From Acanthococcus lagerstroemiae (Eukaryota; Arthropoda; Insecta; Hemiptera; Eriococcidae): 64,000 nucleotides of DNA. Positions 43,691-56,363 of the stretch are shown piece by piece. The notes beneath the pieces are model-generated. The model was not told the DNA's origin. It worked only from the letters and a program-made list of their open reading frames with translations, and did not search any database. The position numbers and the translations under genes were made by a program. How positions within the stretch are numbered: position 1 is the stretch's first letter; the number at the start of each line of letters is the position of its first letter. The stretch covers positions 50,001 through 114,000 of the forward strand of contig JAJSSI010000032.1 of NCBI GenBank assembly GCA_031841125.1, given 5' to 3'.

Positions 43691-43907
43691 CAGTTGATGC
43701 TGTAATGTGTAATTTTCAAACTGGGACCAAAGAGCTCCACCAGAATAACTTAATTTCATTTTAGGACATGATAATATTGTAGGATGATTATTATACGGGT
43801 AAGTTGCTGTTGTGAGTAATAGTTGGAGGGGAGGGGGTCACTGTGTAGGGAGCGTGAGTGTAGACCTGATTTTGAGCCGATCAGGCTCCACTTGGTTTGA
43901 TTTGCAG

Positions 43908-44068
43908 AAGTTCGCTCAACTGGATGCGGAAACAACTGATTTATGTGCGAACCAGCTGCAGAAACAGAAGCTGAAGCCGCCGATGTACAAATTTCCAATT
44001 TGCCGGTGGTCGTTCTCCTGGAATCAGTTCCAAGGGTACAGTAGCCAATGGCCGAACCAAAAAGTGTA
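43908..44068 (+). pseudogene. KFAQLDAET exon-like segment (block C)
   Basis: After gatttgcag reads KFAQLDAETTDLCANQLQ and continues to FPICRWSFSWNQFQGY before a stop. Its partner at 53305-53457 is almost identical. Confidence 0.45.
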
Positions 44069-44304
44069 GATGCATGCACTCCAATTGCTGAAAGATTAGT
44101 TGCGGTTAGTGAAAATTTGTCTTGTTGCTAGGATATTTATTCAATTTAGATGTATCGCTATTGGGTATTGGTGGGAGGAAGGGCCTAGCAGTTTCCGAGC
44201 ATGATCCGGGTTCTTGAACAGCGCCTGTAAAAAATGACATACAATAGATCCGGAGGAGAAAATTGGTAAGAAACGGTGGACCAGACTCGGAGTAGTGGAT
44301 GCGG

Positions 44305-44401
44305 AAAAGAAATATTTTTATTATTTAAATTGTTAAATCCGCATTCAATTGAATTTAAAGAAGTTTTATTATATAAATTTTTTATAAAATTTTGATAGCG
44401 G
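44305..44401. mobile_element. 97-bp AT-rich insertion present in block C only
   Basis: Block D reads straight through at 53697-53702. In C the insertion is bordered by gcgg on both sides, which could be a 4-bp target duplication. Too short to classify. Confidence 0.55.
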
Positions 44402-44989
44402 CATGGTGTCGTTTTCAAACTGGGTCCAAGAAGCTCCACCGCAGAAAATATTTTCTATCTTGGGACACAATAATTTATTGTAGGATAATTATAAGGTCTT
44501 TTTCTGTTGGGCATAAAGTTTGTAGGGGAGGAGGTGTTAGTGTAGGTGGCGAGGGTAAATCCGATTTTGAGCCGATCAGGCTCCAGCTGATCTGGTGAAG
44601 TCAAGAAACAACCATTCAGAAGTGGTTATTTTTTGTGACATATCTTTGTTTTTCCTTAAATTCAACGTTTCTCTAAATTTAGCTTTAAATATAAATCGTA
44701 TACTAAAATGTTACGTTTGATACAGGTGATAGAAATGCTGAGGAACGAATTCAGCGTGATTAATGCAGTTGTGTTCATGTTCCTGACAAGACCTCCAGTG
44801 TAAATCGGAAGACAAGATGCTGTTGTTCGTAAAACATATTCGGTGTGTTCTTGTACTTGTTTATTAATTTCCAATGTAATTCTCAGAAAATAGCAGTCTG
44901 ACTTAGTCTCAAACGAGCCCGCTAGTCTTCCAGATTTCCAGAATTTCAAGGCTTCCCAAATTCTAAAACTGGTGTGAAAAAATGGCTCA

Positions 44990-45560
44990 CACGTTGTAAG
45001 CTAGTCTTGAATCTGGAAAATTAATATCTAGTTTGTTTCAAATTTAGAAGGGTCTTACATAAATCTCCATAGAACTCTGAACCTTCTAAACGAAACTTCA
45101 ACATCTTAAAAGGTCATCAAAAATCTCGAAGAGTTGTAAAGTGTCTGGAGCGAATTTGAAAAAGTTACGCAGTCTTAAACAGTCTTAGCGAATCTTTAAC
45201 AGTTTAGAGGAACATTATTCCAGAGAATTTAATGCCTTAATTTTGTTGGTCTTGATTCAATCTTGAACGTAGCCAGTGGATCTGGAACAGGTGCATTGTA
45301 AATTTGGAAGAGTTAGGTAGTTGTATACAGAGGTCGAGCTTGAAAAGGCATCAAGAGTTCTAAAAAGTCTTGATCGTGCTCTGCAGGATAATAATCAAGT
45401 CTGGAAGAGTTATTAAGAGTCATAAGTGCGTTTTGGCCAGATTGGGCGAGTATTAAACAGGTTTCAAAAAAGCTTCTCTGACAAGTCTAAGCAATTCTCT
45501 CTGAATATTGAAGTCTTAGGTAGATTTATGAGTTACTGAAAATTGTTCGTCATGGCTAAA
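44990..45560. repeat. Degenerate repeat of AAGAGTC / TCTTAAA words
   Basis: Irregular recurrence of gtctt(g/a)aa, gaagagtc and related words every 15-40 bp. The same at 54290-54895, and in shorter form at 10340-10500 and 30060-30220. The longer blocks look like expanded versions of the shorter ones. Confidence 0.5.
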
Positions 45561-46679
45561 AAATCTGTTATTGCATTTCTCCGCCCCGGGTCTCCGATAA
45601 TGTTCGTAAATGTTCTTTGCCCCCACCACTGACACAAGAGGTAGTTTGCAAGACTGACTACAACGCCAAACGACTAGAGAATTTATTATACATGTATACC
45701 TAATGTTATTTAGTCATACATATTTTTAATTAATTTGTGTATTTTCAGGCATCAAGAATTCGAAAAATGCTGCTGTTGGTGACATTGGCGGGAAAACTTA
45801 TGTTAATTTTTGTCACGGGCAGGAAAACGTGGAATTGGAAGTACTCGTACTTCTTAAAATTCGATGTGTTTCATATCGAAAGAACGTAAAGTTATCAATA
45901 TTTCGAGATCAAAATTATATTCCATTAACAAAAATTACGTTGATTGGGGCGTGGGCAGGAAATGACCATCGTGGGAAAGGGTCTTTCGGGGAGTCATGTT
46001 TTTGGTAGTAACTTACCTGCCCCGGAATCATGTGTGCATGTTACTTAGAAGGGTGGTATAATTGAAAATACCTTTTTGAAATGAGTTTTCATGGGTAATT
46101 GGAATTATGTAGGTCTTTCAATCTCACGTGTTTTCCTTTTTGTTAAAGAAGTGCGATCGCTCGCGTTTCCTGGGTGTCTGCCTTAAAGATTTTTAAATCG
46201 AATTTCGTTCGCATATTCGCGATGACTGTGCCGGTTTCGCGTTCGCTTTTAAAATCGTATAGGCCCTTTCCGCATCGTTTTTGTCCATTTCGCGTAAGGT
46301 ACCTCAAGCGCTCCGGTCGGTAAGTTTGTTCCAGTTTTATATTATTAATAGCGATTCAGTGTTCAGGAAAACTGAGGCATGACGCGTTACGACTTGTGCA
46401 ATTTTTTTAAAAGTGTGAAGATCTTGTGTTTGTGAATGTTCCCATTTATGTTTAAATTACGCGAAGAATGTGAATTACAATTTCCGTTGAACGTGTTGGA
46501 ATGTGTTCAGTGAATGTTCACGTTTAAGTTTTTTGAATTACCTACTTGAAGATTGCGATTTCATACTTCTCCATAGTGATCAGCTACTGGTAAGTAGATA
46601 TTTTATGATAACTGAAATAAGTAATGCGGCTTTACTGAAGATATTTCAGTTCTGATATTGTTGCAGCGTTCGGAAAAGT

Positions 46680-47033
46680 TTTTCTGGCAATGACTTCAAT
46701 TGGATGCTATGAAGTACGAGGAACATTTTCATGCCACCCTTTAAAATTATGGGCCAACTGTAAAATCGGATCGGTAGTTTTTTGCCAACTCGGGTCGACT
46801 CTCCAAAATTTTTGCAATTATACTTTGTTGGGCATAGTGAAGAAGAAGCAAGAGTACGCCCTTGCTACGATAGTACTCTAAATGTAAATATTCTACAAGA
46901 TTTGCAAACTATGTTGCACACTTACAATAGTTATGTGAGAGATTTCAAAATGACACACGAGAAACTGTTGCAAAACAATTGTAATATTAATGAAGTAATA
47001 ATTGCAATTAAAGAGAACAAATTACCAAAAGTT
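46680..47033 (+). pseudogene. Helitron N-terminal domain fragment (block C)
   Basis: Frame from ~46731 reads PPFKIMGQL, a stop, then NRIGSFLPT, SPKFLQLYFVGHS, LQTMLHTYNSYVRDFK and an EVIIAI segment. This is the order of conserved pieces in the Helitron-like N domain found before the Rep/helicase region. The fragment ends abruptly at the first 273-bp monomer. No Rep HUH motif or helicase is present. Confidence 0.75.
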
Positions 47034-47960
47034 ACTGGGCATCCTGAAAGTAGTTTTGATTTTGTTCCCTATCCCATGGACAGTATAGGAAGGAGTCTCT
47101 TTGTTTGGCAGAGGGGGTGGAGACATACACCACTGCTCAGATAATCGCAGGGTGTCTTTTTCGCCGTGGTGATTTTTGCTGATATTCCTTGGAGAACGAT
47201 TCCAGCGGCCTCATGGTTGCTGGTTGAAAGTTCCACTTGGTTGGTTTCAGTAACGCGATCCAGTGTGAATATTTCATCCTTCGGCAGTCTCGGGGTGGAG
47301 TCTGTTACTGGGCATCCTGAAAGTAGTTTTGATTTTGTTCCCTATCCCATGGACAGTATAGGAAGGAGTCTCTTTTTCTGGAAGAGGGGGTGGAGACATA
47401 CACCACTGCTCAGATAATCGCAGGGTGTCTTTTTCGCCGTGGTGATTTTTGCTGATATTCCTTGGAGAACGATTCCAGCGGCCTCATGGTTGCTGGTTGA
47501 AAGTTCCACTTGGTTGGTTTCAGTAACGCGATCCAGTGTGAAGATTTCATCCTTCGGCTGTCTCGGGGTGGAGTCTGTTACTGGGCATCCTGAAAGTAGT
47601 TTTGATTTTGTTCCCTATCCCATGGACAGTATAGGAAGGAGTCTCTTTGTTTGGCAGAGGGGGTGGAGACATACACCACTGCTCAGATAATCGCAGGGTG
47701 TCTTTTTCGCCGTGGTGATTTTTGCTGATATTCCTTGGAGAACGATTCCAGCTGCCTCATGGTTGCTCGTTGAAAGTTCCACTTGGTTGGTTTCAGTAAC
47801 GCGATCCAGTGTGAAGATTTCTTCCTTCGGCTGTCTCGGGGTGGAGTCTGTTACTGGGCATCCTGAAAGTAGTTTCAATTTTCTTCCCTATCCCGTGGGC
47901 AGTATCGGAAGGAATCTCTTTTTCTGGCAGAGGGGGTGGAGACATACACCACTGCTCAGC
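47034..47960. repeat. 273-bp tandem repeat, short array (3.4 monomers)
   Basis: Monomers begin with gttactgggcatcctgaaag. The period is 273 bp (91 codons), so one plus-strand frame of 83 codons plus a stop recurs in every monomer. The last monomer is the most diverged and stops at ~47960. Confidence 0.92.
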
Positions 47961-47989
47961 GTGAGGTTTGTTCTTCTGTGATATTCGTT

Positions 47990-50160
47990 GTTCGCGACTC
48001 GCGATACCTGTGTGATATTCTCCAATTTTTAAAGTACTTAATAAGAAAGTGCGTATTTTCGCGGTGTTTGTGACCTCTCGTTCGCGCATAATTGTTTCAA
48101 TTAATCTAGGCCCTTTTCGTATCGGTTTTTTCGAGTTCGCGTAGGTACATCTCAAGCACTCCAGCAGTCGGTGAGTTCATTCCAGTTCATGCTATTATCA
48201 GCGATTCAAGTTTCCTCATTTTTGTTAATATTTTTTAAGCTTTCTGTACCCTCCGCGTTCCCTTGAATTTGCTGATGTAGATAGATGGTGTTGGGTAGAT
48301 ATAAGTTTGATACTGTACCGTGGTGCGTCAGGAATTGATGATGAATGAAATTAGTTAAATGCGATGTAAAATCGAGAAAGTGTACTTACTAGTGATTATA
48401 GTTTGGTTCGTGTTTACATATTTATGTTCATGTTTATGTGTTTATGTGGTTCGTGGAAAAGTGCAGTTCAATTCATGTTCATTCTTATTTAAGGGTTTCC
48501 TCGTGATCATCAGAGATTATTGTTATTTCATCAAATTATTTCCTTAGAAAAGGTGAGTAAATAAAATCTATTTATCTATTATTACGTTCATTATAGTGAG
48601 TATCATGCAGGTAACTATAGTATTCTCTATGAATTATGCATGTTTAACATTTCAGCGGTATAACTAGTTGTAGTGATATTTGCACGAACACGGCGTGAAT
48701 GTGTTCATGTAAACTACGTCGCTGAAGTACCAATACCTTGTAAGATCAAAAAGTCAAATTTAATAGGAGGAACGAAAAACGTATCAAAAATTCACCATCA
48801 GTAAACTGAAGAGGTTTTGATATTGTCCTGTAGGGAGAGCTAATGGATTTTTCCGACTTGCGAGGCTTGTAGCCCTCGATTTCCTTCCTATATAGGAAGC
48901 GCCGAAAAGTTGAATTTTCTGTGAAAATTGTACTTACGAGGTATTAGTATGTCAGCAACTATAATCACTATAATGTGGTTCGGTTCTGAAATCCGTGAAT
49001 TTCAGGCACTAAGAGGAGATTAAGAAAATAATACCTATCTGTTTATATTCGAATAAGCCAAAAAACTGTCATTTGAATAATGGGCACTGTCCCCTAAGTT
49101 TGAAGAAGTATACGACTGACCATTCTGATCTAGGGATACTCCTTTTCGGGGGCGCAACCAGAACACATTTTGTTTGTGGGGTTAGAATTTAGGACAAAAA
49201 ACTTTGGCAGTGGTGAATGGTGAAAGCTCGATTTTGTATCTACCTACCTGTTTTCATGAGCTGTAAATTTCTGTGAACCTACGACGCAACGTAACGGCAT
49301 TAAGCCATCGGCATCAATTTTTTTTTGTTTCAAAATTGATTAGGAAGAGGGTGGGGGTTGTTAGTCCCCTAGCTTTCTCCTTGGTTGCGCCCTGGCTCCT
49401 CTTCTTGCGGACTCAGGGCAGTTACCTCCAAGCGGTGATGTCTGGTTACTGATTGAAAATTTTCTTACAGGGGAAAACTAATTTTGAATGCCTTGGGTAA
49501 CCAAGATGCATTCAGAATCGGTTTTTTTAATGTAAGTACGTTTCCAGTTTGCTGAATACTGCTATTAGGAGGGTTGGCAAATCTGTTTGTTTTACTGATC
49601 GCGTGATTGTGAGAACCACCGATCTTGATTATGTTAGCGCGGGAAGGAAAATGCTAATTTATTTTTAAAATGACCAAAACACTTTTTCCTACTAAGTTAA
49701 GAAGAAAAAATTAAAAAAAAAAATTCCGCACACAGATGGTTTAATAAAGTGGTTTTACGGAAGGGCGTGAGATACGCTCAACTAAATCCTACCAAAAGAA
49801 TAAAAAAAACAAAAAAAAAATGGAAATGAATCAAAACTGATTATACTTGATAGGAATACGTTTCTGAAAACTAAGCAAATACCCCCTGAATGATGTAAAT
49901 CTACGGTTTTGTTGCACTAAATCTTTATTTTGGCAAGTAATCAGGATTTCCATGAGTGGCTCTTAGTTAACATGTACTCAAGTGGCACTTCATTTAGTTA
50001 GTTAGTACTCCCGCAGCGAACTTGCAGACAGTGAGACGGTCATTGTCAGGCAGGAATTTTATAGACTCCAATCCATTTTTTGCATCTGGGCAGCGGAGTT
50101 GAATAGTCTTCTTTTTAATGGGAGGGAAGGGGCATCCTAGCAGATAGTACGTACCTATAT
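47990..50160. other. Spacer between the arrays; TTCGCG block copy and one MITE
   Basis: A copy of the TTCGCG block lies at ~48040-48190, followed by a donor-like gtcggtgagttc. A 62-residue frame at 48359-48547 is hydrophobic but unsupported. The rest is AT-rich and unrecognised. Confidence 0.4.
49147..49394. mobile_element. Probable hAT-like MITE (~248 bp)
   Basis: Ends CGGGGGCGCAACCAG and, from the right, CAGGGCGCAACCAAG are inverted repeats of the same type as 17337-17515. Flanks actccttt and gctcctct agree at six of eight bases, so it is an old insertion. Confidence 0.55.
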
Positions 50161-53100
50161 GTATTTTCTGATAATTTCCTACTTGCATCGCCCCTTTTGG
50201 CGGATCCAGGGGCTTTAGAAATATGGTATCCACCCCTTTTGGCCAAGATAATGACGTTAAATTCAAAATTATACACAACTTTGCCCAGTATCCGGACCGA
50301 TGATGTCCCACTGAACCTTAGTCATGGTTTACTTCTAGATATCAACAAATGAGTTTAGTGGCTTCCGACCCACAAGAAGTGATGTTTTGCTGTTTATACG
50401 CGTATTACATGTTTACTTTGTTTCAGTTTGAGTTCTTTCTCGATCCTTACGCACAACTGTTACGAAGGCTGAGTCAATATCACCAATGAATAATTCAACA
50501 ACAGAGAAAATTTTCTATTTTATGCGATGAGTATGTTTCCAGCCGCATATATACATATAGGGCTGGCTATATTTTCTCATTGCATGGTTTCGGGAAATTC
50601 GCAATACTGCAAGAGATCCCCTTTTGGCTGACATCAGTAGAGGTTGCTGGTGATTGCCTTTCATGTAGGAATTGTGCATGGTCAATATTTCTTTCCTGAG
50701 AATATCTGGTCCATCATCTCCAGTCTCCGCTTGAGTAGGTAACCTGTGATCCTGGAAAAATGTTTCCAGTTATGTTTACCAGTCCCTGAGATTAGCTTCG
50801 GATTCCACGATATTTTCATCTGTCTTCTCTGCTATGGTTTTCTTTATTTCTCGGCCGCTGAACTCTTTCACCTTTTTGAGAATGTTCAGAGAGTCATGCT
50901 TCCTTCTGATCCTTCAATCTCCTCGCCTTTCTCCGGGAGCTACATCTCTTTGGCCTCGTCTATTTTCCAGTTTATGGCCAGAGGTACAGTCAGCTCCAGG
51001 ATATGTGCGACAGTTCCCAACGGCATTTTTAAATCGCCCATTCGCGAGTATGTAATCTATCTGGTTTCTGACTCAATTTCCGAGGCTGACAGTCTTCTGA
51101 AAATCATTTTAATTCGGTATATAGTTTCATTTTGAGGATAATTGAGGCGTCCTGATGGGAGATAATCAGTAGCCATGACTACTGTGGAAGCCCTAGGTTC
51201 AGAATTTTCTGTGTAGGAATCGTTCCCGATATTCCTTTGAGTACGTTACCAGCCGCATATAGCAGGTCACATACGCATTGGATGGTTTCGGCAAACGCGG
51301 AATACTGCAGGAGATCCACCTTTAGCTGACCTTAGAAGTGATTGCTGGTGATTGTCTTTCATGCTGGAAACGGACATAGTCAATATTTTCTTTCCCCCTG
51401 AGAGGTGTGGCCCATTATCTCCAGACTACGATGGCGTGGGTAACCTGTCATCCTGAAAAAATAAGTTTTCAAATATGTTTTCCAGTTGCTGAGTTTAACT
51501 TCGGTTTCTGCGAGAAATTCATTATTTCTGTCGCGTCTCACATTTCTCTTGTTTCCAGGGCCGGGTGTGCGGTGTCATAGGGGCCACTTTGACATGCATG
51601 TATCGCCATACGTCCCACCACACCATACGTATATAGCTGGTTACATTCTCAGTGGATGGTTTCGGCAAATGCGCAATACACTGCAAGAGATCCCCCTTTG
51701 GCTGACCTCAGTAGAGACTGCTGGTGATTGTCTCTTATCTAGGAATCGGGAATAGTCTACATTTCTTCCCTGAGAATATTCGGTCCTTCATATCCAGTCT
51801 CCGTTGGAGTAGGTAACCTGTCATCTTGGAAAAAAGTTTCCAGGTATGTTTACTAGTCGCTGATTTGAACTTCGGATTCCACGATAATTTCATGTATCTC
51901 GCTTCTAGTACTGCAATGGTTTTCTTTCCCTCTCTACCACTGAACTCTTTCACCTTTTTGGGAACGTTCAGAGAGTCATGCTACCTTCAGAGCCCTAGCT
52001 TCAACTTCCTCGCTCTTCTCCGGAAGCCATATCCATTTGGCCTCGCCTATTTTCCAGTTTATGGCCAGAGATACAGTCAGCACCAGGATGTGTGCGACAA
52101 TTCGTAACTGCATTTTTAAATTGCCCATTCATGAGTTTGTCATCTATCTGGTTTTCGACTCGATCTCCGGGGCTTACAGTCTTCTGAGCATCATTTTAAT
52201 TCGGTGGTTAGTTCTATTTTGAGGCTAATTGAGATATCCTGATGTGAGTTAATCAGTAGCCATTACCCCTGTGGAAGTCCTAGGTTAAGGATTTTCTGTG
52301 TAGGAATCGTTCCCGATATTCCTTTGAGTACGTTTTCAGCCGTATATAGCTGGCCACATACGCTTTGGATGGTTTCGGCAAACGCGGAATACTGCAGGAG
52401 ATTCTCCTCTGGCTGACCGTAGATATGATTGCTGGTGATTGTCTTTCATGTAGGAAACGGACATATAGTTAAAATTTTCTTCCTCCCTGAGAGAATGTGG
52501 TCCATTATCTCCAGCTGGTGGAGTAGGGCACCTGCCATTCTAAAACTTCGGTTGCTACGAGAATTTCATTATTTCTGTTTTGTCCCGCATTTCTCTTAGA
52601 AGCTTTATTCCTTTGCCTTGCGTATTTTTCAGTTCATTGGCCAGAATTACAGTCTCTTTGTATTTTTCTTTGGCTTTTGTAGTACGGATTGATTTTCTCT
52701 GTGCTGTTGTACGCTATCGACATGTAAGTATTATTACGATTGGCTTAAGCTTGGTTTCTAATTTCTCGAAAATCACCACGTCCAATTTTGGAATTATCGC
52801 CCTGACTGTATCGCTGATTCTATAGTTTGTATTAGTATACACACTTCATGTTCGAGTCTATTTTTTTAAATTTTTCTCAGCGAATGTTATTTTATTGTGT
52901 TTGCAAGTTCGCATCCTTCCGTTCCCCCTCCATCTTTTTGCAATTTTTCCAGCTTGCAAAACTCTGCCGTACTAGGGCTAAAAAAAGTTAGGTTTCATTG
53001 AACGATCGCACGATGCCCAGAACTACAGAACGGAAGTGAAGAACGAATCCTTCTCAGATATCAAAGATCCCATGTTATTTATATTAGAACTTTTTTAGGG

Positions 53101-53304
53101 CTTGTTAGAAACATACATGTGTCAGAACACTAGATGACGTTTTTCTAAACCATATTCCTCCAGTATGGTAAGCATACAGGATGATTATTATAAGGGTAAG
53201 TTTCTGTTGTAAGTAATAGTAGGAGGGGAGGGGGTCACTGCGTAGGGAGCGTGAGTGTAGTCCTGATTTTGAGCCGATCAGGCTCCACTTGGTTTGATTT
53301 GCAG

Positions 53305-53457
53305 AAGTTCGCTCAACTGGATGCGGAAACAACTGATTTATGTGCGAACCAGCTGCAGAAACAGAAGCTGAAGGCGCCGGTGTACAAATTTCCAATTTGC
53401 CAGTGGTCGTTCTCCTGGAATCAGTTCCAAGGGTACACTAGCCAATGGCAGAACTAA
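53305..53457 (+). pseudogene. KFAQLDAET exon-like segment (block D)
   Basis: After gatttgcag reads KFAQLDAETTDLCANQLQ to FQGYTSQWQN, then a stop; the longest clean copy. Could be a terminal exon. Confidence 0.45.
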
Positions 53458-54027
53458 AAAGTGTAGATGCATGCACTCCAATTGCTGAAAGATTAGTTGC
53501 GGTTAGTAAAAATTTGTCTTGTTGCTAGGATATTTATTAAATTTAGATGTATCGCTATTGGGTATTGGTGGGAGGAAGGGCCTAGCAGTTTCCGAGCATG
53601 ATCCGGGTTCTTGAACAGCGCCTGTAAAAAATGACATACAATAGATCCGGAGGAGAAAATTGGTAAGAAACGGTGGACCAGACTCGGAGTAGTGGATGCG
53701 GCGTGGTGTCGTTTTCAAACTGGGTCCAAGAAGCTCCACCGCAGAAAATATTTTCTATCTCGGGACACAATAATTTATTGTACGATAATTTTATAAGGTC
53801 CTTTTCTGTTGGGCGTAAAGATTGTAGGGGAGGAGGTGTTAGTGTAGGTGGCGAGGGTAAATCCGATTTTGAGCCGATCATGCTCCAGCTGATCTGGTGA
53901 AGTCAAGAAACAACCATTCAGAAGTGGTTATTTTTTGTGACATATCTTTGTTTTTCCTTAAATTCAACGTTTCTCTAAATTTAGCTTTAAATATAAATCG
54001 TATACTAAAATGTTACGTTTGATACAG

Positions 54028-54144
54028 GTGATAGAAATGCTGAGGAACGAATTCCGCGTGATTAATGCAGTTGTGTTCATGTTCCTGAAAAGACCTCCAG
54101 CGCAAATCGGAAGACAAGATGCTGTTGTTCGTAAAACAAATTTG
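54028..54144 (+). CDS. Open 117-bp exon-like segment, VIEMLRNEFRVINAVVF (block D)
   Basis: 39 codons between gatacag and gtgtgt. Mostly synonymous differences from 34801-34917 in the first half. The block C twin (44726) has acquired a stop after ~26 codons. This may be a live exon, but no complete gene can be assembled around it. Confidence 0.45.
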
Positions 54145-56019
54145 GTGTGTTCTTGTACTTGTTTATTAATTTCCAATGTAGTTCTCAGAAAATAGCAGTC
54201 TGACTTAGTCTCAAACGAGCCCGCTAGTCTTCCAGATTTCCAGAATTTCAAGGCTTCCCAAATTCCAAAACTGGGGTGAAAAAATGGCTCACACGTTGTA
54301 AGCTAGTCTTGAAGAGTCATATCTAGTTTTTTCAAATTTAGAAGGGTCTTACATAAATCTCCATAGGACTCTTAACCTTTTAAACAAAACTTTAACATCT
54401 TGAAAAATTCGTAAAATATCTCAATAAGTTTTGGTCAGATCTTAAAGGGTCATCAAAAATCTCGAAGAGTTGTAAAGTGTCTGGAGCGAATTTGAAAAAG
54501 TTACGCAGTCTTAAACAGTCTTAGCGAATCTTTAACAGTTTAGAGGAACATTATTCCAGAGAATTTAATGCCTTATTTTTGTTGGTCTTGATTCGATCTT
54601 GAACGTAGCCAGTGGATCTGGAACAGGTGCATTGTAAATTTGGAAGAGTTAGGTAGTTGTATACAGAGGTCGAGCTTGAAAAGGCATCAAGAGTTCTAAA
54701 AAGTCTTGATCGTGCTCTGCAGGATAATAATCAAGTCTGGAAGAGTTATTAAGAGTCATAAGTGCGTTTTGGCCAGATTGGGCGAGTATTAAACAGGTTT
54801 CAAAAAAGCTTCTCTGACAAGTCTAAGCAATTCTCTCTGAATATTGAAGTCTTAGGTAGATTTATGAGTTACTGAAAATTGTTCGTCATGGCTAAAAAAT
54901 CTGTTATTGCATTTCTCCGCCCCGGGTCTCCGATAATGTTCGTAAATGTTCTTTGCCCCCACCACTGACACAAGAGGTAGTTTGCAAGACTGACTACAAC
55001 GCCAAACGACTAGAGAATTTATTATACATGTATACCTAATGTTATTTAGTCATACATATTTTTAATTAATTTGTGTATTTTCAGGCATCAAGAATTCGAA
55101 AAATGCTGCTGTTGGTGACATTGGCGGGAAAACTTATGTTAATTTTTGTCACGGGCAGGAAAACGTGGAATTGGAAGTACTCGTACTTCTTAAAATTCGA
55201 TGTGTTTCATATCGAAAGAACGTAAAGTTATCAATATTTCGAGATCAAAATTATATTCCATTAACAAAAATTACGTTGATTGGGGCGTGGGCAGGAAATG
55301 ACCATCGTGGGAAAGGGTCTTTCGGGGAGTCATGTTTTTGGTAGTAACTTACCTGCCCCGGAATCATGTGTGCATGTTACTTAGAAGGGTGGTATAATTG
55401 AAAATACCTTTTTGAAATGAGTTTTCATGGGTAATTGGAATTATGTAGGTCTTTCAATCTCACGTGTTTTCCTTTTTGTTAAAGAAGTGCGATCGCTCGC
55501 GTTTCCTGGGTGTCTGCCTTAAAGATTTTTAAATCGAATTTCGTTCGCATATTCGCGATGACTGTGCCGGTTTCGCGTTCGCTTTTAAAATCGTATAGGC
55601 CCTTTCCGCATCGTTTTTGTCCATTTCGCGTAAGGTACCTCAAGCGCTCCGGTCGGTAAGTTTGTTCCAGTTTTATATTATTAATAGCGATTCAGTGTTC
55701 AGGAAAACTGAGGCATGACGCGTTACGACTTGTGCAATTTTTTTAAAAGTGTGAAGATCTTGTGTTTGTGAATGTTCCCATTTATGTTTAAATTACGCGA
55801 AGAATGTGAATTACAATTTCCGTTGAACGTGTTGGAATGTGTTCAGTGAATGTTCACGTTTAAGTTTTTTGAATTACCTACTTGAAGATTGCGATTTCAT
55901 ACTTCTCCATAGTGATCAGCTACTGGTAAGTAGATATTTTATGATAACTGCAATAAGTAATGCGGCTTTACTGAAGATATTTCAGTTCTGATATTGTTGC
56001 AGCGTTCGGAAAAGTTCTT

Positions 56020-56363
56020 CTGGCAATGACTTCAATTGGATGCTATGAAGTACGTGGAACATTCATGCCAACCTTTAAAATTATGGGCCAACTGTAAAAT
56101 CGGATCGGTAGTTTTTTGCCAACTCGGGTCGACTCTCCAAAATTTTTGCAATTATACTTTGTTGGGCATAGTGAAGAAGAAGCAAGAGTACGCCCTTGCT
56201 ACGATAGTACTCTAAATGTAAATATTCTACAAGATTTGCAAACTATGTTGCACACTTACAATAGTTATGTGAGAGATTTCAAAATGACACACGAGAAACT
56301 GTTGCAAAACAATTGTAATATTAATGAAGTAATAATTGCAATTAAAGAGAACAAATTACCAAA
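56020..56363 (+). pseudogene. Helitron N-terminal domain fragment (block D)
   Basis: Frame from 56065 reads PTFKIMGQL, a stop at 56095-56097, then NRIGSFLPT and SPKFLQLYFVGHS and onward as in block C. It remains open into the first repeat monomers (to 56751), because the usual stop at the monomer junction is changed here near 56474. Confidence 0.78.

Larger units (their letters stand above)
41450..47030. repeat. Segmental duplication, block C (near-identical to block D)
   Basis: 41469-42420 matches 50192-51135, 42420-43378 matches 52225-53175, and 43775-47030 matches 53175-56365, with few substitutions. Differences include a 97-bp insertion (44305-44401), ~395 bp at 43378-43775 absent from D, and ~1.1 kb present only in D. 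Recent duplication, or uncollapsed haplotypes in the assembly. Confidence 0.85.
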
